Source of the DNA: Bacteroides sp.
Lineage (GTDB): Bacteria; Bacteroidota; Bacteroidia; Bacteroidales; Bacteroidaceae
Direction: 5' to 3'
NCBI GenBank assembly: GCA_019416685.1
Contig: DXWV01000105.1
Coordinates: 1 to 56,561 of the forward strand
Length of the DNA: 56,561 bases
A model generated the notes under the pieces. The model saw nothing but the letters and a program-made list of their open reading frames with translations, searched no databases and was not told the origin of the DNA. Numbering within the stretch: position 1 is the stretch's first letter; every line of letters begins with the position of its first letter. Both the position numbers and the translations under genes were made by a program. Of the stretch, positions 51,732 through 56,561 are shown piece after piece.

Positions 51732-51754
51732 AAACAGGTTCAACTGTTTTTTTT
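51732..51754 (+). terminator. Terminator after the M23 peptidase gene
   Basis: AAACAG (51732-51737) pairs with CTGTTT (51744-51749) across a six-base loop and is followed by T residues to 51754. The stem is short but well placed, 16 bases after the stop codon. Confidence 0.6.
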
Positions 51755-52246
51755 GTGAGGGTGTTAAAAATCTGATAGGACCTTTAATGGCTATCTTCGG
51801 AAACGCAGATTTGCGAAAATTATCGCAAATACAATTTAGCTTGTTTAAATAGATTCATTTCTTTCAGTTTTGAGCTTAACGGTGTTTGTCATTATCATCA
51901 GTCTCTTTCTCCGGTATTGATAAAGCCCCTTCTCGTAACGTATAAAGCCTCGGTGTGTAACGTTGTTTTAGATGTACATGTAAAGCGGTACGACATGTGC
52001 ATGTGGGACAGCACGACATGTGCATCTCATGCAGCTTTACATGTACATGTAAAACAATACTGCTCACCGGGGAAAAGAACATTCCTTTCTGGGATAGACA
52101 AAGTACAATACCGGACAAGGGCAACGATGCTGTCTATGGGCACCTCCGCCATCGAAAAGATAGGGTCATAATCTTCATTATTGTATGATATTTCACCACA
52201 GAGGTAGCAGAGGACACGGAGTTTTAATAAGAACTAACTCATTCAT
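51755..52246. other. Gene-poor convergent intergenic region
   Basis: About 490 bp between convergent genes. Open frames here are short, Cys/His-rich on both strands and follow the palindromic element, so I do not call them genes. The region holds the palindromic element at 51963-52057 and, at 52191-52221, a TTTCACCACAGAGG..AGAGGACACGGAG string of a type that recurs between genes in many bacteria. Confidence 0.7.
51963..52057. repeat. Palindromic element with 24-bp arms and internal direct repeats
   Basis: The 24-base arm 51963-51986 is the reverse complement of 52034-52057 with a single mismatch; both contain ATGTACATGTAAA or its complement. The 47-base centre holds two copies of ACGACATGTGCAT (51990-52002 and 52013-52025). 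The hexamer ACATGT recurs through the whole element. It could fold into a long hairpin or serve as a multi-site protein target. Confidence 0.9.
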
Positions 52247-53371
52247 TTATTTATTCTCAGCAAACTGAATACATACAGGTTTGCTCATCTTTATATCCTT
52301 ACCAGTATTTTTAAGTAATCCGCTTACTGTGTCTCTTTCGAAAACCTGGATCATATTACTATCCCGGCAGGCTACTAACAAGAACTTTCCGTTAGGAGTT
52401 ATATTAAAATGGCGTGGATGAAGGCCTGTTAGCTGATAACCTACTTTAGCCAGTGTACCTTTTTCCGAATTCACTTCAAAGATGGCAATCCCATCCTCTT
52501 TCAGTCTGTTGCTCGCGTATAAATATTTACCATCCGGACTCAGATGGATATCTGCACTACCTCTTGCCTGTATGGTATCTGCTACAATTGTTTGTATTTC
52601 ATTCAACCTCCCGTCCGAATAAGTGAAAGCAATTACTTTTCCGGACAATTCGTTTATTAAATAAGCATATTTTCCATCTTTACTGAATATCAGATGTCTT
52701 GGACCAGATCCGGGCTGAATGTTTACAGCTTCGGAAAGAGGCCGTGGCAACTCCTCTTTTGAATGTACCGCATAACGTAATATACGGTCGGCACTGAAGT
52801 CTGTAGCAAAAATATAATTACCATCCGGAGAGAAGAGCGTACAATGAATATGTGGAGTAGCCTGCCTGTCCATGTCCGTTCCCGAAGCTGTACCTTGAAA
52901 CAACGTATCTACTGATTCCAGAGAACCATCATACCGGATAGGGAAAACAGACATAGTACCGCCACTGTAATTGGCAGTAAGCACTTTTTTCCCATCGGTA
53001 GCTACATAGCATGGATCTTCTCCTTTGGTTCTTTGTTTGTTCAAAAGGGTCAATGTACCCTTCTTTTTGTCAAAGGTAAAAGCATTGATAGCAGCTGTCG
53101 AATCGTTCTCTTCGCTGACAGCGTATACAAATCGATTGTCGGGTGAAAGAGTGAGATAGGAGGGATTTGATACTTCTATTTCACTAAGTGGAGTGGCTAT
53201 TCCGCTCTCTTCATTGAAACGAAATGTATAAATGCCTTTACTACTACCTGATGTATACGTACCCACCAGCATAGTCAATTCATTTTCTACCCGTTGTTGA
53301 GATGCATTGCGGGTAGTACAGGCGGATGACAGCATACTGGCGGCACACAGGCCGATAACTAATCTGAACAT
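52247..53371 (-). CDS. Lactonase family beta-propeller lipoprotein
   Basis: A 374-aa protein with a lipoprotein signal ending MLSSAC (Cys18), followed by a seven-bladed beta-propeller of the YbhE/6-phosphogluconolactonase type. Repeats include NPSYLTLSPDNRFVYAVSEE, TPHIHCTLFSPDGNYIFATD and SADIHLSPDGKYLYASNRL. The cytoplasmic relative hydrolyses 6-phosphogluconolactone. A lipidated, exported form cannot do that, so it probably acts on another lactone or sugar derivative. It starts three bases after the GH3 gene ends, so the two are co-expressed. Confidence 0.85.
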   Translation of the reverse strand: MFRLVIGLCAASMLSSACTTRNASQQRVENELTMLVGTYTSGSSKGIYTFRFNEESGIATPLSEIEVSNPSYLTLSPDNRFVYAVSEENDSTAAINAFTFDKKKGTLTLLNKQRTKGEDPCYVATDGKKVLTANYSGGTMSVFPIRYDGSLESVDTLFQGTASGTDMDRQATPHIHCTLFSPDGNYIFATDFSADRILRYAVHSKEELPRPLSEAVNIQPGSGPRHLIFSKDGKYAYLINELSGKVIAFTYSDGRLNEIQTIVADTIQARGSADIHLSPDGKYLYASNRLKEDGIAIFEVNSEKGTLAKVGYQLTGLHPRHFNITPNGKFLLVACRDSNMIQVFERDTVSGLLKNTGKDIKMSKPVCIQFAENK

Positions 53372-53374
53372 AGT

Positions 53375-56215
53375 TTATTTCTTTTTCAACTGCTCCAGTT
53401 TCACTTCTGAGATACCCACACGGTCACTGCCCAGTACGATACGCAAATCGCTTGCGGTGGTTCCCTTGAAACGGAATGAAAGCAGTTTGTTATACTCTTT
53501 TATAGTGCCTGAGTATACGGTAAGGAATTGTCCTCCGCCACCCGAGAGCTGAATTTCAAATTCGGCTGGTAGTCCGTTGGCACGGCTGAAAGCTATAGAA
53601 ATTCCGTCTACTTTGGCTCCGTTCTCAAGAGCAAAGGTAATATAATCTCCTTTATTTCCTTCCCATACAGTGGATAAATTGTTATCAAGTACATTATTCT
53701 TCATTTCTCCGTTAGTGCTGGCACTGACAGGGTCGGCTGTTTTTATTTGTCCTGTCTCTATGGCACCATACTCTTTTACATTCAGGATATCACTTAACCG
53801 AATATCTTCCGAAGAAGCACCTAACATGATGCTGAAGTCTCCCGGTTCTACTACCCAATCGTTTTTGGCGTTGAGAAGTTCCAGTGCTTTGCGGTCGAGA
53901 GTGAACGATACTTCTTTCGTTTCGCCCGGTTGCAGATGAATACGTTCAAATCCTTCAAGATTTTTTTCGTAGGTAGTGACGCTACTCAGGATATCGCGTA
54001 CATAAAGTTGCACCACTTCATCTCCGGCACGTTTTCCGGTATTGGTTATTTTACAACGCACTTGCACCTTTTGGTTGGGAGTAATAACTTTGGGAGAAAT
54101 ACTGATATCCGAATATTCAAATGTAGTATAACTCAGCCCATGCCCAAATGGATAAAGGGCACCATTCACACGCGACATATTACCTTTTGGCCCGGGATTC
54201 TTACCACCGTCAATTTGCGAAGAAGGTTTGCAGGGAAAGTTAAAGGGGATCTGGCCTACACTTTTCGGGAAAGTGACTGTAAGCTTCCCGCCCGGATTAT
54301 AATCGCCGAACAGTACATCGGCTACTGCCGTTCCTCCTTTCGATCCCGGATACCAGGCTTCTATAATGGCAGGTACAAATTTATCTGCCCAGTTTACAGA
54401 GAGCGGACGTCCGTTGATCAGTACCAGTACGACCGGTTTGCCTGTAGCCTGTACAGCCTTTAGCAGGTCAAGCTGGCGTCCCGGAAGATCAAGACTGCTA
54501 CGGGATTTATTTTCTCCGCAGGTCCGTTGTCCACCGCCCAGTACCACTACTGCTACATCTGCCTCCCTGGCTTGTGCCACAGCCTTGTCTATTTCGTTCT
54601 GTTCGTCGTTTGTCAACGGGTAATCAATGATTTCTGACTCCGGCCAGTTGTCATCTACCAATTCACAACCTTTGGTGTAGAGTACCTCGGCTTTTCCGCT
54701 CACTTTTTGGCGGATGCCGTTGAGTACTGTAGTCACATCCACTGCTAATGGTCCGTAATGAGTCAGTGCATAGGCTGTTTCATCTGCATTGGGACCGCAG
54801 ACAGCTATCTTTCTGATAGAGGTTACATCCAATGGAAGTGTGTTTTTGTCATTTTTTAGTAGTACAATCGATTCGCGGGATGCCTGCAAAGCTATGATTT
54901 CATTTTCTTCTTTCTCTACTTCCTCATCTGCTCCTTTCAAATCTGTCTGATAGGGAGTATCAAAAAGTCCGACGAGGAATTTTACCCGCAGAATATCACG
55001 TACACGGTCATTGATAATTTCTTCACTTAGTCCGCCTTCTTGCACCAGTTCCCGTAAAGGAAGTACGTATGAATCCGGTGAGCGGAAGGTGCAACGTACA
55101 TTTAGCCCCGCTTCAACACTTTGGCGTACGGCCTCTTTCATATCTTTGGCAGTACCATGTTTGGTATAGAGATATTCTACTGCATCACTGTCGGAAACTA
55201 CATATCCCCGAAAACCCATTTGACCGCGCAAACGTGTCATAAGCCAGTAGTAACTACTTTGGACAGGCAGTCCGTCGTAGTCATTGTATGAACTCATTAC
55301 CCCCAACAATCCGGCTTCCTGAATGACTCGTTTGAAAGGATAAACGTGTATCATTTCTACTTCACGCGGAGATATTTGCGGATCTACACGTGCCATACCT
55401 TCACGGGCACCTTTGTTGTTACTGTAAGCGATAAAGTGCTTTCCTGTAGCGGCTACCTGATAGTTGTGTTGCATTCCTTTTACCATTTCGATACCCAGTT
55501 CGGCTACGAGGTAGGGAGATTCTCCATATACCTCTTCATAACGTCCCCAACGCTGGTCACGGCCTACATCGAGTATGGGAGCGTATACGTTAGTATATCC
55601 CAGCATACGTGCTTCCCGTCCGGTGATGAGCCCTACCTGATGAATAAGTTTACGGTTCCAGGTATGTCCTAATCCCAGTTGAGTAGGGAAATTGGTTGCT
55701 TTGTAGCTTTCCACTCCACGAATTCCCTCATTGGTAAAATCTACGGGAATCCCCAAACGGGTCTCTTCAATAAAGAAACGTTGTACTTCATTCAATGCCC
55801 AGGCATGACGTGAAGCAGGCCACACGTTCTCATTATCCGAGGGTGGTAATCCCCATTGCTGGAATCCATTGAGATGTTCGTCAATAGCTCCCATACCGTC
55901 CTTCCACAACATTTGTTTCCATTCGGGAGTGGGTAATGCATCTTTCAATACTCGTTTGTATCCATAGAGGGTCACCATTTGACAGGTTTTCTCATTCAAA
56001 TTCATCTGACTGAGCAAATCTTCAATACGTGCATCGATGGGTGCAGTAGGATCTTCGTATACGTCTTTGATGCCGTTTTTATTAAAATCTATCCAGCCTT
56101 TTTTATACATTTCGGTTTTTACCGGTTTGTATACGGCAGGTAACTTCATTGTTTTTTGTGCCAAAACTATCGGAGTACTTCCCAGAAGCAGAGTCGCAAT
56201 GATAAGTTTTTTCAT
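53375..56215 (-). CDS. Glycoside hydrolase family 3 with C-terminal discoidin-like domain
   Basis: A 946-aa secreted enzyme. A signal peptide (MKKLIIATLLLGSTPIVLAQ) is followed by the GH3 N-terminal barrel with the nucleophile Asp in GYVVSDSDAVEYLY. Next come the GH3 C-terminal domain (GGGQRTCGENKSRSSLDLPG), a fibronectin III-like domain (about 730-810) and a final F5/8-type (CBM32-like) domain (about 845-946, NNVLDNNLSTVWEGNKGDYI). It probably acts as a periplasmic or surface beta-glycosidase. The start is ATG 56215; the in-frame ATG at 56251 lies in the promoter. No SusC/SusD genes lie next to it within the window. Confidence 0.9.
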   Translation of the reverse strand: MKKLIIATLLLGSTPIVLAQKTMKLPAVYKPVKTEMYKKGWIDFNKNGIKDVYEDPTAPIDARIEDLLSQMNLNEKTCQMVTLYGYKRVLKDALPTPEWKQMLWKDGMGAIDEHLNGFQQWGLPPSDNENVWPASRHAWALNEVQRFFIEETRLGIPVDFTNEGIRGVESYKATNFPTQLGLGHTWNRKLIHQVGLITGREARMLGYTNVYAPILDVGRDQRWGRYEEVYGESPYLVAELGIEMVKGMQHNYQVAATGKHFIAYSNNKGAREGMARVDPQISPREVEMIHVYPFKRVIQEAGLLGVMSSYNDYDGLPVQSSYYWLMTRLRGQMGFRGYVVSDSDAVEYLYTKHGTAKDMKEAVRQSVEAGLNVRCTFRSPDSYVLPLRELVQEGGLSEEIINDRVRDILRVKFLVGLFDTPYQTDLKGADEEVEKEENEIIALQASRESIVLLKNDKNTLPLDVTSIRKIAVCGPNADETAYALTHYGPLAVDVTTVLNGIRQKVSGKAEVLYTKGCELVDDNWPESEIIDYPLTNDEQNEIDKAVAQAREADVAVVVLGGGQRTCGENKSRSSLDLPGRQLDLLKAVQATGKPVVLVLINGRPLSVNWADKFVPAIIEAWYPGSKGGTAVADVLFGDYNPGGKLTVTFPKSVGQIPFNFPCKPSSQIDGGKNPGPKGNMSRVNGALYPFGHGLSYTTFEYSDISISPKVITPNQKVQVRCKITNTGKRAGDEVVQLYVRDILSSVTTYEKNLEGFERIHLQPGETKEVSFTLDRKALELLNAKNDWVVEPGDFSIMLGASSEDIRLSDILNVKEYGAIETGQIKTADPVSASTNGEMKNNVLDNNLSTVWEGNKGDYITFALENGAKVDGISIAFSRANGLPAEFEIQLSGGGGQFLTVYSGTIKEYNKLLSFRFKGTTASDLRIVLGSDRVGISEVKLEQLKKK

Positions 56216-56248
56216 GGTATGTGGTTTAATTAATAATATTCTGAGGGT

Positions 56249-56267
56249 CAAAGATAGTGTATCTTTG
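56249..56267. promoter_or_regulatory. Palindrome of back-to-back -7 elements upstream of GH3
   Basis: CAAAGATAGTGTATCTTTG is a perfect 8-3-8 palindrome. Its left half is a TATCTTTG -7 element for leftward transcription of the GH3 gene, 34 bp before its start. The right half is the same element facing right. It could be a divergent promoter or a regulator site overlapping the GH3 promoter. Confidence 0.55.
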
Positions 56268-56405
56268 TGATAAGGAGGGGATAAAATAGTCCGAAAACAG
56301 GAGGAAAATGATCCGGTGGAGTACTTTTATTTATTACTTTAGGAAGTTGTGTCAGATGATTGATAATATTTGTGAATACATTACACAATGTCACAAAAGA
56401 TTTTC

Positions 56406-56413
56406 TATCTTTG
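56406..56413 (+). promoter_or_regulatory. Promoter -7 element of ssrA
   Basis: TATCTTTG matches the consensus exactly and lies 14 bases before the mature 5' end of tmRNA. Confidence 0.75.
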
Positions 56414-56426
56414 CAAAACTATATCT

Positions 56427-56561
56427 GGGGTTGACTGGATTTGACAGCGGGCAGAAATAGTGAGTAAGCATGCAGTGCGTCGTTGATTGGCACTTAAATC
56501 TCAGTCCTCAAAATTTTATCTGGCGAAACTAATTACGCTCTTGCTGCTTAATCGAATCATA
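56427..56561 (+). ncRNA. ssrA: tmRNA (transfer-messenger RNA), 5' part
   Basis: The sequence begins GGGGTTGACTGGATTTGACA, the classic start of tmRNA (acceptor stem and D-arm analogue). The tag reading frame is at 56522-56551: GGC GAA ACT AAT TAC GCT CTT GCT GCT TAA, encoding GETNYALAA and a stop. The tag ends in ALAA, recognised by ClpXP-type proteases. The window ends 10 bases after the tag stop codon, so the rest of the RNA, including the 3' acceptor arm, is outside. tmRNA rescues stalled ribosomes together with SmpB. Confidence 0.96.

Noticed and set aside
51876..52188. Short Cys/His-rich open frames on both strands
   Set aside because: They simply translate the ACATGT-rich palindromic element in several frames; the repeated CTC and HVHVK patterns come from the DNA repeats.
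1..56561. tRNA or rRNA genes
   Set aside because: I saw no cloverleaf-like segments with conserved T-arm sequence and no rRNA signature; the only RNA gene I can support is the partial tmRNA.

Overview
The window is a piece of a Bacteroides chromosome (B. fragilis / B. thetaiotaomicron type; species not resolved). The evidence is a paired UpxY/UpxZ capsule regulator module, Bacteroidales -7 promoter elements (TAnnTTTG), Bacteroidales-specific families (DUF4831, DUF4837, HU-like protein followed by a 31-aa 'smalltalk' protein), and the start of a tmRNA gene whose tag reads GETNYALAA.

Region 1 (1-24810) is one long, co-directional capsular polysaccharide operon of the Wzx/Wzy type. It runs upxY, upxZ, wza-like export lipoprotein, wzc-like tyrosine kinase, a PglF/WbpM-type 4,6-dehydratase, a WbpP/TviC-type epimerase and a WbpO/TviB-type dehydrogenase (UDP-GalNAcA route). 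A very AT-rich serotype-specific core follows (8830-15008): two acyltransferases, Wzx flippase, Wzy polymerase and two GT4 transferases. Next come fnlA/fnlB/fnlC homologues (UDP-L-FucNAc), a WbuB-like transferase, a PglC-like initiating phosphoglycosyl transferase and a PglD-like acyltransferase. The operon ends with a tightly packed acyl carrier protein / ketoacyl-ACP synthase III / SDR reductase / metallo-beta-lactamase-fold hydrolase / PglE-like aminotransferase cassette. My reading is that this last cassette makes a dedicated short acyl-ACP (for example 3-hydroxybutyryl-ACP) used to N-acylate a 4-amino-4,6-dideoxy sugar. The predicted repeat unit has about four sugars, including a hexosaminuronic acid, FucNAc and the N-acylated amino sugar.

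Region 2 (24811-26110) is a capsule-to-housekeeping boundary: terminator hairpins, an HU-like DNA-binding protein with its own promoter, a short tandem repeat, the 31-aa smalltalk protein and a terminator.

Region 3 (26175-39979) is dominated by envelope biogenesis and housekeeping: coaX, an outer membrane beta-barrel protein, a TPR protein, lptC, a CNNM/CorC transporter, a PpiD/SurA-like chaperone, rlmN, a DUF4837 lipoprotein, pdxA, a sensorless sigma-54 activator, lptE, a TPR-like protein and secG. Region 4 (40063-44724) holds an MFS transporter with an orphan PqqD-like protein, then leftward genes for a small membrane protein, a DUF4831 protein and the bifunctional NAD(P)HX repair enzyme. 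Region 5 (45072-51716) runs rightward: POT peptide transporter, hpt, adk, a four-helix-bundle protein, obgE, pgeF, a B3/B4-domain protein and an M23 peptidase. Region 6 (52247-56215) is a leftward pair, a family 3 glycoside hydrolase and a lactonase-like beta-propeller lipoprotein, followed by the 5' part of ssrA at the right edge.

The most unusual non-coding structures are a 22-bp-period array of inverted repeats upstream of the peptide transporter (44873-44960), a palindromic element with 24-bp arms and internal direct repeats (51963-52057), a four-helix-bundle gene bounded by imperfect inverted repeats between adk and obgE (47802-48237), and an AT-rich inverted repeat cluster (50237-50420).
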